A stretch of DNA of 64,000 nucleotides from Acanthamoeba sp. SK_2022b (lineage: Eukaryota; Discosea; Longamoebia; Acanthamoebidae), in assembly GCA_027943245.1 (NCBI GenBank), contig JANDJZ010000022.1:62001-126000 (forward strand). The letters run 5' to 3'. This document shows, one piece after another, positions 30,318 through 41,092 of this stretch (position 1 is its first letter; the number at the start of each line of letters is the position of its first letter). Made by a program: the position numbers and the translations under genes. A model generated the notes under the pieces. That model was not told the DNA's origin. It did not search any database and saw only the letters and a program-made list of their open reading frames with translations.

Positions 30318-31697
30318 ACACATGCGTCGGCATGCGTTGCAGCGATGGATGAGGAGAGTGTGGGCGGCAACCTCGATGAGCGCTACGGTCTGTCGAAACG
30401 ACTCCTGGGCGATGAAGCACGTGGGCACGACGCTGATGCTGCTGAACGCGTTCTGTATCAGCTTTTCTGTGAAGTAGAGCCTGGAGGCCGAGGCCGCTCC
30501 CGTGTCAGATCTCGGGAGGATCGCGTCGGTCGGTGAGTGTCGTGTGGGCGAGTGTGTACCTGGCCTTGAATATTCGGGCGATGGCGCCGCCCGAAACAAT
30601 AAAGTTGACGAACGACGCGCACAAGACCGATGTAGACAGGGCGATGATGCGCACCACCAGCGTGCTGACCACCTCGTGTCGCTGCGCACTCAGAATCGAC
30701 AGTGTCAAAAATCGACACCCACATTTTCATCTACTATTCATATAAAAATTATTTGAAAATCAAATAAAGTAATTTGAATCAATAGAATATTTGGTATTTC
30801 TTATTTCTTATTTCTTATATATTTTTATTTTTTGATTGACTGGCAAGATGAGCAACGCACCGGTAGGTCTTCGATGTAGTCCTCGATCGGCTCGTAGTCA
30901 AAGGTTTTGACCTGAATGAAGAGGGCCGAGAACAGGCCGCCGGAGATGTCGCCGGGGCTGGACCGCTGCAGGACGAGCAACGCGTAGAGCGTGACCGACA
31001 CCGCTGCAGGCCGGGTCGGCGAGTGAGGAGCCCCCACACATCACACCACGCACGCACGCACGCAAGTACCGAGCGGCACTTTGATCCATAGCAGGGGTTG
31101 GTCGGCGTCGGGCTCCACGTAGACGATGGCGGTCACCAGCGTGCCGATCACGGTGCCTGGAGGACCGTGAAGAAGATGCGCCGGTGATGATCAAAAGAGA
31201 GAGGGGGAGAGAGAGAGAGAGAGAGAGAGAAGGAAGCGACATGGCGTGTGTGTGTGTGGACGAAACGAACGAACAAACGTGCGCACCGACGATGTTGGAG
31301 AGGAAGACGCTGTTGCTCGCCATGGTGAACCCGGCGCGGGTCAGGGGCGATATGCAGAGATAGGAGACGAACACCGAACTCAGCGTGTCCGGATTCCCCG
31401 TGGCCCTGAGGTAGAGGCGGAGCATAAACGTAAGGATAGAAAGATAAAATATTTATATATTTTCATTCTTCCACGTACATGTTTGCGAGCAAGACCAGCA
31501 CAGACGCCATTGCCACCTGCCCATTTGGTTTTTTAACCAAAAAAAGCTGTAAATATGTATTTTTCTTAAATTAATAAATAATAAATAAAGCCGTGGGGCG
31601 GAGGTGCCTTGGCGATGTCTGCGATGGGGGCGTTGGGCCGGAACACGTTCCGGAGCAGCAGGCGGTCCACCGCTGTGGCCACCACGCCCTTGTTCAT
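29689..31697 (-). CDS. multi-pass membrane protein, FUSC/aromatic-acid-exporter-like
   Basis: Ten exons: 31697-31608, 31516-31479, 31405-31287, 31156-31070, 31003-30861, 30681-30560, 30480-30372, 30237-30130, 30049-29920, 29855-29689; phases close at 370 aa. Hydrophobic segments include VAMASVLVLLANM, a run around SPLTRAGFTMASNSVFLSNIVGG, GTVIGTLVTAIVYV, VSVTLYALLVL and IIALSTSVLCASFVNFIV. They are followed by a soluble helical tail. The order and the ...GG(x)TVIGTL turn resemble the bacterial FUSC (AaeB/fusaric acid resistance) half-repeat. I cannot confirm this without a profile search. Intron 1 has no GT near the exon end and needs a GC donor (AAG|GCACCT). Confidence 0.5.
30250..30314 (+). 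repeat. (CA)n tract
   Basis: CA array in the intron between exons 7 and 8 of the FUSC-like gene; GT on its sense strand. Confidence 0.95.
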
Positions 31698-31895
31698 TCT
31701 TTGCCCAAAGAGGAATGGAGAATAAGAAAAATAGAAAAAAAATTGAATTAAGAAATTTTCCGCGGTTTAGGTTTTTTATCCCTTCGATCGAAGCATTTAT
31801 TCTTCTATCTCTGGTCGTTATCCTTTGTGGCTTGGTACAGGCAAACAGTGCCTGTAGTGTCTCGAGCGTGTTCGGGAAGCAATAAAATAAATAAA

Positions 31896-32615
31896 TCAAT
31901 GTACATAAGCTTCCGAGCCACCCTTGCCCTTCAGGATGTACTTGCTCACAATCAACGAGATGTCCGCAAACCTGAGGAGAGGGCCACCCAACAATAAGCA
32001 AAGCCCAAAGCCACCATCGGATAAATAAATTAAAATAATAAATTAATAAATAAAATAACCCACAACCTTGTAGGACGTGGAATGAGGGTGATACCTGATG
32101 GGTTTCTCCACGTAGTCGTTCATGCCACTGTCGAAGCATAGCTTCTCGTTCTCTTCGTTTCGGTTGTTGGCCGTCACGGCCACGATGGGGATCGTCACCT
32201 TCTTCTCCTGCCGCAGGATCCGCGTCGCCTCGTACCCGTCGAGGATCGGCATGCGACAGTCCATGAAGATCAGCTTGATCTCGTTCCTCCTGCACATCCG
32301 CACATTAATTTATTAATTACATAAATAATAAATAATAAATAAATAATAAATAAATTAAATAATAAAAATAATAAAAATAATAAAACAAAAGCCCGCACCG
32401 TTCGAGGACAACGTCGATGGCCTGCTTGCCGTCGTAGGCCGTGATGATGTTCTCGAGCCCGATCTTGGCGAGGAATCGGCCGATGACCTTCTGGTTGACC
32501 ATGTTGTCGTCCACCACCAGGATGAGCGCCTTCTTCTTTTTCTTCTCCTCCCTGTCCTCCTCGCACTCCTCCTTCAAAGACACACGCGTCATTCACTTTA
32601 GCACACACACGCGCG

Positions 32616-32664
<49 letters not shown>

Positions 32665-32897
32665 GCGCAGAGCCAAAGCGCGTGTGATACCTCTTCGTTC
32701 TCGGTCTCGGCGTCCGAGTGGCTGTGCGAGGAGGAGACGGTGGAGGAGGACGAGGAGAGGATGCAGGAGCCCGACGGCGAGTTGGACGAGGGCGAGGGCG
32801 AGGTGTCGCTGTCGCTCCTCCCGCGATGCGTCAGCGCGGACACCTCCTGCCACGTGATTCCCTGCTTCGTTGTGTCATTTCCTCATATGAGCTCTCG

Positions 32898-32986
<89 letters not shown>

Positions 32987-33729
32987 CTGCTTGTCCTTTT
33001 TGCTGCGTGGGCTCTTCTTGCTCTTCTTGGCCATCACCGCCGACAGGGCGCCACGTGGGCCGGGACCGCCGGCGACGACCGCGCCCGAGTCGATGCTGTC
33101 GCTGCTCGCGCAGCTGCTGCTGGCGCTGCTGTGCTCCTCCTTCTCCTTGCGCGGCTCCCGCTCGCAGCTCGACCCGGGGCTGTTGGTCGCGCTCGACCCG
33201 GCGCTGGACGACATCGACCGCCGTCTCCCCAGCGCCAGCTTGAACAGTCGGCCGCCCTTGACGACCTGCTTGAGCGTCTCCACGGGCGCCGCGTGGAGCT
33301 CCTCCTCGACGCCGCCCACCTCGTGGCCGCCGCCGCCATTCTCGCCATCGCCGTCGCCGCCGCTCTCGACCTCCTTCTCCTTCACCGAATCCACGGCCGA
33401 GTAGTCGCCCGCGTCCACGTGGGCGCTGGCGTTGGCTCTGTCGCCGCTGCAGCCGTTGTTGTGGGCCCGGAGAGGGTCGGCGGGCCCGCTGCCCTCCTGG
33501 CCTCTGGCAGCCGGGCTCGCCCCGTCGGCCTTGGAATTGGGATCGGCGGGGCTGGTGTTGGGCTCGGTCCTGTCGGAGCTCGATCGCTTGTGCGATCGGC
33601 CGCCCTTCTTGCGCTTGAGGCGCTCCTTGGCCTTGCGTCGCTCCCGCTGCTTCTCGCGCCACTCCTTCTCCGACTCCTCGTCGTTCTCCGATAGCAGCGT
33701 CTTCAGCAGCTTGTGCAACTTGGCCAACC

Positions 33730-33793
<64 letters not shown>

Positions 33794-36700
33794 TCACCGT
33801 CGTCTCATTAGCGTCACTGGGCGTGTGATAACGTTTGGGGCGGTGGTACCGGACAGGCTTGAACAGGATGCCCTCGCCATTGACCTCGGTGAAGCGCTTG
33901 ATCTGCGACACTTGCACCAAATGCGTCTCTCGCGTGACTGAGCGGGAGAGGGAGGGAGAGAAAGAGATGAGCCGATCTCTCCCGAGCCAGACGACCAAGG
34001 GGCGGGGCGGCGCATACGCTCGTCTTTTCGCTGCAGCGCAGTTTCGAGGGAGTGGAACTGGTCCTTCAGCCGCGCGCTCCGCTGTTTGCGAGGCGCGGTC
34101 CCCACGGCTCCTGCGGACAGGGAACACGACGCGTGAGACCTCGCCTCCTTTGCTGTCTGTCAAAGGAGAGAGAGAGAGAGGTGCACGCATGTACCGAGGG
34201 AGATGGAGGCCCACTTTTGGGTCTGTGTGATGTTGCGTCGCTGCCGCACCGCCGCGATCAGCGACTCAAAGTCGGAGTTGACAAAGGCCACCCTGAACCT
34301 GTTGCGACGCGCACGAGGCAACCCCCCCCCCGGTGAGTGGCGCCGAACGCGCGTTTCGGAGGGGGGGGGAGCAAAAGAACGAATAGGAGAGCGCGACCGC
34401 ACCCGTTGGCGCGGGGCTCGAGGCAGTTGTTGACGAAGCGCGTGATGGCGGCCTCCTCGGAGTCGAAGCACTCGACGTGGAAGCCCCAGGCCTCGAGCTC
34501 CACGCGAAGCGTCTCGCAGAACATGCGGTCGTCATCGGCCACCAACACCTGGACGACGCCACAACGGCAAATAGGGGGGGGGGGGAGAGAGAGACACTGT
34601 CAGTACGCGAGGCCTGCTCCTCCCGGATAACATCACGCCTAGCGCTGGTCGGTGGGCAACGCTACCCTGGTCGTGGTGAGGTGCAGGAGCGGCTGCAGCT
34701 TGGAGGAGCCCGGGATGGGCGACGTCAGGCGAGGCTGGCGCGCCATGTCCCGCCGGAGCGGGAGCGTGAAGTAGAAACACGAGCCCACGCCTGCGTCCAG
34801 GACCGACCACCCGGGGCTCAGCTACAGCTACAGCTACAGCTACAGGCGGCCTTCGCGCCATGATGGCACAGCAGCGCGAAGAGGGAGGGGGGGGGTTACC
34901 GATGGCAGAGGCGACGCCCATTTTGCCGCCCATGAGCTCCACCAACTCTTTGGAGATCGCGAGCCCGAGGCCGCTCCCGCCAAACGTCACCGCCGTCGAC
35001 GCATCGCCCTGCGCAGGACCGATCGGTCGCCAACCGTCAAACAACCACGACATGAACGAGAAGAGAGAACAACAACCGCGTCGCTCTTTGGGTTGAGGGG
35101 AGTCGCGACGTGTACCTGCTCGAACTTCTTGAAGAGGCTCAGAAGTCGCGTCTCGCTGATCCCGATGCCCGTGTCGATGACCTTGATCTTGAGCCAGTGC
35201 CTGCCAACGCGCGAATGAGCCCAAGCAGATGTCGACACAAAACGTTTGGGGGGGGGGGCACGCGTACATAGGCGAGGGTTCCTCCTCGTCGACGTCGCCG
35301 TCGTAGCAGGGCTCGCCGGCGGCCAGGAGGTTGCCGCTGCTCGAGCCGACCGAGCTGAGGCCCATGCGCCGCAGGTTGTTGACCTTCTTGTTCGAATTCC
35401 AGGGCAGCGAGTTGCGCCGCCGCTGCTTGCTGAGGTAGGCGGCGCGCAGGGCCTCCTCGTCCACCACGGCGATCTCCTCACGGCTGCCGCCCATCTTGCG
35501 CGGCGCCGTGTCGGCCGAGCCGCGACGTGTGGATGGGCGCACGTCGGGAGCGGCCATCGCGTTGCGCTTGCCCTTGGCGAATCGGCCGTTCTTGAACGCC
35601 GCCGACGGCGCTGGCGGGGTGGGTGGCGCCACCTCCTCCGTGCTCACCAGTTCGACGTGCACGTCGACCGAGCCGAGATGGGTGAATTTGATGGCGTTGG
35701 CCAACAGGTTGGTCAACACTTGCCGGATGCTGTGTCGGCCACGATGATGGCGACGATGAGAAGATACGACAGATAGGAATGTGTACACAGAGCGGGGGGG
35801 GGGAGTGGCAGGGAAATTGGAGAGGTGATTGTACCGGGCGGCGTCGCCGATGTAGTGGTGGGCGACCTTGGTGGAGTAGTGGACGTGGAGATCGACGTCC
35901 TTCTCCTTGGCCTTGACCGCCAGGATCTCCATGGTCTCATCGATCACCGATCGCAAGCTGAACGGTACCTCGTACAGTTCTGCGGATCATCAGCGAATCG
36001 GTGAGTCGCGAATCGGCAGACCAACCAGCGTTTGGTCGGGGGTGTGCTTGGGGGGTAAAGCTCTTACCGAGCTTGCCGGCTTCGATCTTGGAGAAGTCGA
36101 GGATGTCGTTGACTATGCACAGCACCGAGTGGGCGCAGTTGATGATGGCCTCGGCGAACTCGGACTGCTCGGAGGACAGCTTGGTGTCCATGAGCAGCTC
36201 CCCCATTCCGAAGATGCCGTTCATGGGCGTTCCTGTGGGACCGTTGGGGGGGGGGAGCGAAGGGCGTGAGCGCCCATGGCGTGGCGGAACCCAACACGAA
36301 GCGCGAATCGTACGAATCTCATGCGACATGGTGGCAAAGAAATCGCTCTTCAGCTGCGACTTGAGGGTCATGTCCGTGATCTCGCGCGCCAATTCCTCGT
36401 TCATCTTCTCGTAGGTGATGTCCAGCGCGATGCCGCACCTTTGGTTGCGCAATCGGAGGGAGGTCAACACATGCGGTCCGTAGATGGTGTATGAAGGGAG
36501 TGCATGGGGCGGTGTAACCTCATCATCTTGGGCGGCACGGTCGTGTAGTTCCACACTTCGGACACGACGTTGCGCAGCCACTTCCTACGCGCTCCCCGCA
36601 TTAGCGCCCTGTGCCTGGCCCTGGCCTCAACGCGTGTGGATCGAGGCAGAGGGCTGTACCTGGTGTTGGGTGAGCCCTCCATGTTGAGGCAGAACTCGTA

Positions 36701-36808
36701 CTTTGTGCGCGGGTCGCCGTCGGTGTGCGTGAAACCTTTGCATGCGCACGGCGACGAGGGAGTAGTAGAAGCCAAGAGGTCAGTGACCCCGTGTGGAAGG
36801 TGGAGCTG

Positions 36809-36876
<68 letters not shown>

Positions 36877-36999
36877 ATTGCAGCGTACCGGTGTCCCGGA
36901 CCGAAAGACCGGTGCCCTGCAGGAGCGGAATGATCTGCGCCGAGATGCACTTGCCCATTTCCACCTCCTTGCCCAATATCTCCTTCGTTTTCTATGTCA

Positions 37000-37052
<53 letters not shown>

Positions 37053-38107
37053 GTGCAAAGCGGATGAGACAATCGGGCCGAAGCGAAATAAAAGCCAGCG
37101 ATCAGAGCGTTACCTGCGTGTTGATGTAGGTCACCTCGCCCGTCTGTGCTTCGGTTTCCCATACGATGCCGTCGACGTGGTGAAGAACCTGAACAGGACA
37201 CGAAATGACTGGTCGTGAGACGCGCCACCTCTGCTGCTGCGACAGCGCACGGCCAACGGGAACGCACGTTGGCCGCATATCGCAGCTTGCGTTCGTTGTC
37301 GCGCAGCCGCTGCTCCAGTTCCTTGCTCTCGGTAATGTCTTTGAGGATGTAACAGAACAGCTTTCGGTCGGTCGGGTTATGAGGTAGCGGGTAGATGATG
37401 CCATTCAGCCACTGCACGGTCCCTGCACGGTGTTACAGGCCAGCTCGAGTTGTCAATAACTTGCGCACATCACATGCCTCTCAGAGCGTGGTGGGAGCTT
37501 CATCGACATACCAAGGCCGCAGGGAGAGGCAAAGTCCCATGAGACGGGCGAGGCCGACTTGGTGGCTTCCTCGCACTTGCGAATCCATTCGTTGATGCAC
37601 GACTGCGGGCTGCCGAGCTCGGACGACCTGCTCCCCACACGCGTGAATAAGATGGAGGAAGCGCCAAAGGGGCAGCGGCGCGTCAACGACGAGGAGAGGC
37701 ACACACGAAAAGCTGAAGAAAGAAAGCTAGGGAAACGAAATGAAAGTGCACAGTTGCGGCGACCAAGTGCGGCAACGGTACCTGCGGCCGAGCACGTTGC
37801 TGAGTTCCTGATTGAAGAATCGGCCGACGGCCGCGTTGGCCTGTACGTTGAGCAAATCGCCTGCAATTTCATCGCGGGGGCTGGGTGGAGGAGATCGCTT
37901 CTTCGATTTTTTGCATTTCTTGGGGTGGGTGGAGGTGCTTGTGGCTTTTACAACCTCCACCACACCCATCATAACGGGGCTGTAGTCGAAGAAGCTACGA
38001 AAGAATGATTCGGCAACCCATGGTTCGGAGGAAAGCGAAAATGGCGAAGGCGGCAACGGTGCGCCTGCTGCCGGCATGACGTCCACAGGTGCCACCCCAA
38101 GCATCAT
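31896..38107 (-). CDS. PAS hybrid histidine kinase with two receiver domains
   Basis: Twenty-three exons, all phases closed, 1303 aa. Two PAS regions: about 25-200 ([25 protein letters not shown], a PAC-like [19 protein letters not shown]) and 200-300 ([13 protein letters not shown]). The HisKA phosphoacceptor is His about 342 in [15 protein letters not shown], crossing exons 8/9. The HATPase has N box [11 protein letters not shown]1 [14 protein letters not shown] and G2 [10 protein letters not shown]. Receiver 1 (from about 709) has ADDD and KPVR but VAFVNSD where the phosphorylated Asp is expected, so it is probably inactive. A roughly 250-residue acidic, Ser-rich insert (exon 19, 33728-32987) follows. 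Receiver 2 (about 1170-1303) is complete: VVDDN, FMDCRMP, AVTAN, VEKPIR. No membrane segment is seen, suggesting a soluble sensor. The start is the first ATG of exon 1; an upstream exon is possible. Confidence 0.88.
32601..32664 (+). repeat. (CA)n/(CG)n tract
   Basis: CA array with an internal CG run, in the histidine kinase intron between exons 20 and 21. Confidence 0.9.
32899..32984 (+). repeat. (GT)n tract
   Basis: Two GT runs separated by ttgt, in the histidine kinase intron between exons 19 and 20; CA on the sense strand. Confidence 0.95.
33731..33792 (+). repeat. (GT)n tract next to acceptor
   Basis: Histidine kinase intron 18; on the sense strand the CA run ends directly at the acceptor acaag. 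Confidence 0.95.
36811..36876 (+). repeat. (GT)n tract
   Basis: Histidine kinase intron 5, between the exons at 36982-36889 and 36735-36660. Confidence 0.95.
37001..37050 (+). repeat. (GT)n tract
   Basis: Histidine kinase intron 4, between the exons at 37188-37114 and 36982-36889. Confidence 0.95.
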
Positions 38108-38646
38108 TCTCTCCTTCTCCTTTCAATCGAGATCGAGGAAGTCTTTCAATTGACCAATCGAATCGATCTTACCACCTGCTCTTCCCACTTCTGCACGATG
38201 ATCTCCTTTCCTCTCTCTGCCCGAGTCGCCCGTGTTGTTGTACTGCAATATGCAGGAAGAGCGAGACCTCCAACCCTCCTCTCCGCTGTCCTTCTTCTCT
38301 CGACGCACGAATGAGTGCCCAAGCCAGCAACGTCGTGTAGCACCAGTAGCGGTGCCCTTCATCAGCCGTATCACGCGCCCGGGCTGATGGCGACGAGCTG
38401 GTCAGCCGCCGGCTATCTCCCGCAACCACCCCACACCGTGGGTCGGAATTTCGGTCGACTGTACGACCACCGGCGTGGGAGAGTCGTGAGACGCCGTCGT
38501 CGTGACGAGACCAAGACAAAGTGACCGCAGCAACGCGAATCGCGCACCGCAACAAACAAAGCTTCCCCGCGTGCACGCGCCACAAGAGAGATGGAAGAGA
38601 CCACAGCCACAGTTTTCTTCTTGCAAAATTGCTGTGTCTGGCGAGC
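38108..38646. promoter_or_regulatory. divergent intergenic region histidine kinase / PFK
   Basis: A 539-bp gap between the two start codons. A minus-strand open frame of about 84 codons (38374-38123) precedes the kinase start and might be 5' leader or an extra exon. I could not connect it in phase. Confidence 0.4.
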
Positions 38647-39733
38647 ATGTCCGAAGATCCTGAACTGGAGAAGATGAAGGCACAAAAGAAACTCCCGAAG
38701 AAAATAGTGAAATGGAGAGATGCGGCATTTCCATGTGAAATACCATGGGAATCGAACCGAAATATGGAGGTCGCTGCACAGATGATTGGACACCAGCGTC
38801 TCGCGAAGAAGTACACCACCGCAACTTCCCTTCTCGTCTCCTCACATACAACACACACACACCTGCACACAAATGGAAGCAGCACCACGTACGTTCGTCC
38901 GGGCCAGGCTGTGTAAGGCCTGGCGCGTTGCTTTTACCCCTTTACACCTTTTTTATTGAACACTTTCTTTGTTTTGGGGCGGGTTGCCCCACAAGTGGCA
39001 AAGCGGTGAACTCACACAGAGACCCCTTTGCTTCCAGAGAAGAAGAGGATTGGCATTTTGACGGGTGGTGGCGACTGCCCTGGACTTAACGCTGTTATCC
39101 GGGCCTCCTGCCTCCACTGCATTTCGCACGGCTACGAGCTTGTGGGTCTGCACGACGGCTATGAAGGTCACCCCCTCCCCAACCACTACTCTTTCCCTTG
39201 AAAGATTTGAGGACTTGGTAAAAGTTTAATACTATTATTATTATTATTATTATTATTTAATATTTACACTTTTTGCACTTGAATATGAACGTATTGACAC
39301 TTGTTGCTTCCAGGTCTCTACGAAGAGGCGTACACAATTCTCGACAAACACAAGGTGGCCAACATTTACGGCGAGGGCGGCACCATCCTCGGTACTCCCT
39401 TCTTCCCGCGGAAGTCGTCTTGTCCACTTTGCTACTGACAAGCGCCCGCACGCACCAACAGGCACCACCAACATCGGCCACTTCGGGCTCCCGTTGAGCG
39501 ATGAGACCATCAAGCGCGCCGTGGCGACCTACAAGAAGCTCGGCCTGCAGTGCCTCATCTGCATCGGCGGTGATGGCACGATGTCCATCGCCTACGTGCT
39601 GAGCCAGCACGGCGTCAACGTGGTCGGCGTGCCCAAGACCATCGACAACGACCTCATGGCCACCGACGTCACCTTTGGGTGCGGCCCTCTCCCTCCAGCC
39701 GTGCGGTAACACATGTGACGCCATTGACCCATG

Positions 39734-39793
<60 letters not shown>

Positions 39794-40276
39794 CTTCGAC
39801 TCAGCCGTGTCGGTGGTGACCGACGCGCTGGACCGATTGCAAACGACCGCGGCGTCGCACCACCGCGTGATGGTGGTCGAGGTCATGGGCCGCAACGCCG
39901 GCTGGATCGCGCTGGCCTCGGGCGTCGCCGGCGGCGCCAACGTGATCCTGCTGCCCGAGATCCGTTGGGAGTGGGAATCGGTCTTTGCCGCCCTCAAGGC
40001 CAGGGCCGCGCACAAGGCCATGCGCTACTCCCTGGTGGTGGTGGCTGAGGGCTGCGTGCCTCCCGGCTCGGACACGCAGATCATGGCCGAGGACGACGTC
40101 AAGAAGGCCGTCAGGTGCCCCCCTCCCCCCTCTGCTTCCCGCCCACCGCTCTCTTTCACCATCAAACGCTCACCACGAGTCTCTAACGCGCTCTGCCACG
40201 ACAGGCTGGGCGGCATCGGCAAGTATGTCAGCGACCGCATCGCCAAGGAAACCGGCATGGATACCAGGTATCGTCA

Positions 40277-40357
<81 letters not shown>

Positions 40358-40792
40358 CGCGCGCGCGCCACGGAGCGGGAGCTGAGTGGGAATGGCGCGT
40401 TAGATATGTGATCCTGGGTCACGTGCAGCGCGGCGGCAGCCCGACCTCCTTCGATCGCATCCTGGCCACCAAGTACGGTTCGATGGCGGCCAAGTTGGCC
40501 ATCGAGGGCACCTACGGCTACATGGCCTCGCTCCGGGGCACCGAAGTCGTCAAGGTCCCCATCACCGCCGAGATGCGAGAGCAGCGCAGGGTGCGTGATC
40601 GATCGATTCCTCCCCATGTCCGCGGTGGCTGGATGTCTGCGGGCGCTGACGTCGATGGTGGCGTGGTTGGTGTGTGTACATCAGGTCAATCCCGCCACGG
40701 ACCAGATGGTGTGGGCCGCCCGAAATGTGGGGACCGTCTTTGGCGACGAGGATACGTCGGCGTCCAACGATCCTGCCACGCAAGCCAAGTGA
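38647..40792 (+). CDS. 6-phosphofructokinase (bacterial-type, PfkA family)
   Basis: Phosphorylates fructose 6-phosphate in glycolysis. Eight exons: 38647-38910, 39040-39166, 39314-39391, 39462-39678, 39794-40114, 40205-40267, 40404-40590, 40685-40792; 454 aa. The first junction is the least certain; another choice changes only a few residues. Motifs: GILTGGGDCPGLNAVIR, YGEGGTILGTTN, CIGGDGTMSIAY, the catalytic PKTIDND loop, VEVMGRNAGWIA, LPEIRWEW, and ILGHVQRGGSPTSFDR. Gly in GGDGT favours ATP as donor, while Lys in PKTIDND is typical of the PPi-type and trypanosomatid-like branch, so donor use is open. The 90-residue N-terminal extension is basic and poorly conserved. Confidence 0.93.
39735..39793 (+). 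repeat. (CA)n tract running into the acceptor
   Basis: CA array in PFK intron 4, ending at the acceptor cacag (39793). Confidence 0.95.
40279..40368 (+). repeat. (GT)n then (GC)n tract
   Basis: Long alternating purine-pyrimidine run in PFK intron 6. The GC part follows the GT part. Confidence 0.95.
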
Positions 40793-41092
40793 AAGCGGAC
40801 AGACCGCCTACCCAATAAATGGATGTCGTGCTCACAAAACGCACCAAAGGGACAGTTGGGGTGAGCACCGTCACTTTGCTCGAGTAGGAGTTTTATGAGA
40901 ACAGACAAACAACACGTAAATTATTCGATTGGTCGTACAAAACTAGTATTGCACCACTCGGGTGCGGCCAGTTGCACAAGACAAGGGCAAGCCCGGATTG
41001 GTCTATCGGCACCCGACCCATTTCGGACGGAAGGCAAGCGAACTGGCTTAGTCGGGCTTAGTCTCGCAACAACTTCCGACCACACGAAGGCG

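Noticed and set aside
38123..38374. Minus-strand 84-codon frame upstream of the histidine kinase
   Set aside because: No conserved sequence and no in-phase junction to the kinase first exon; may simply be promoter or leader DNA.
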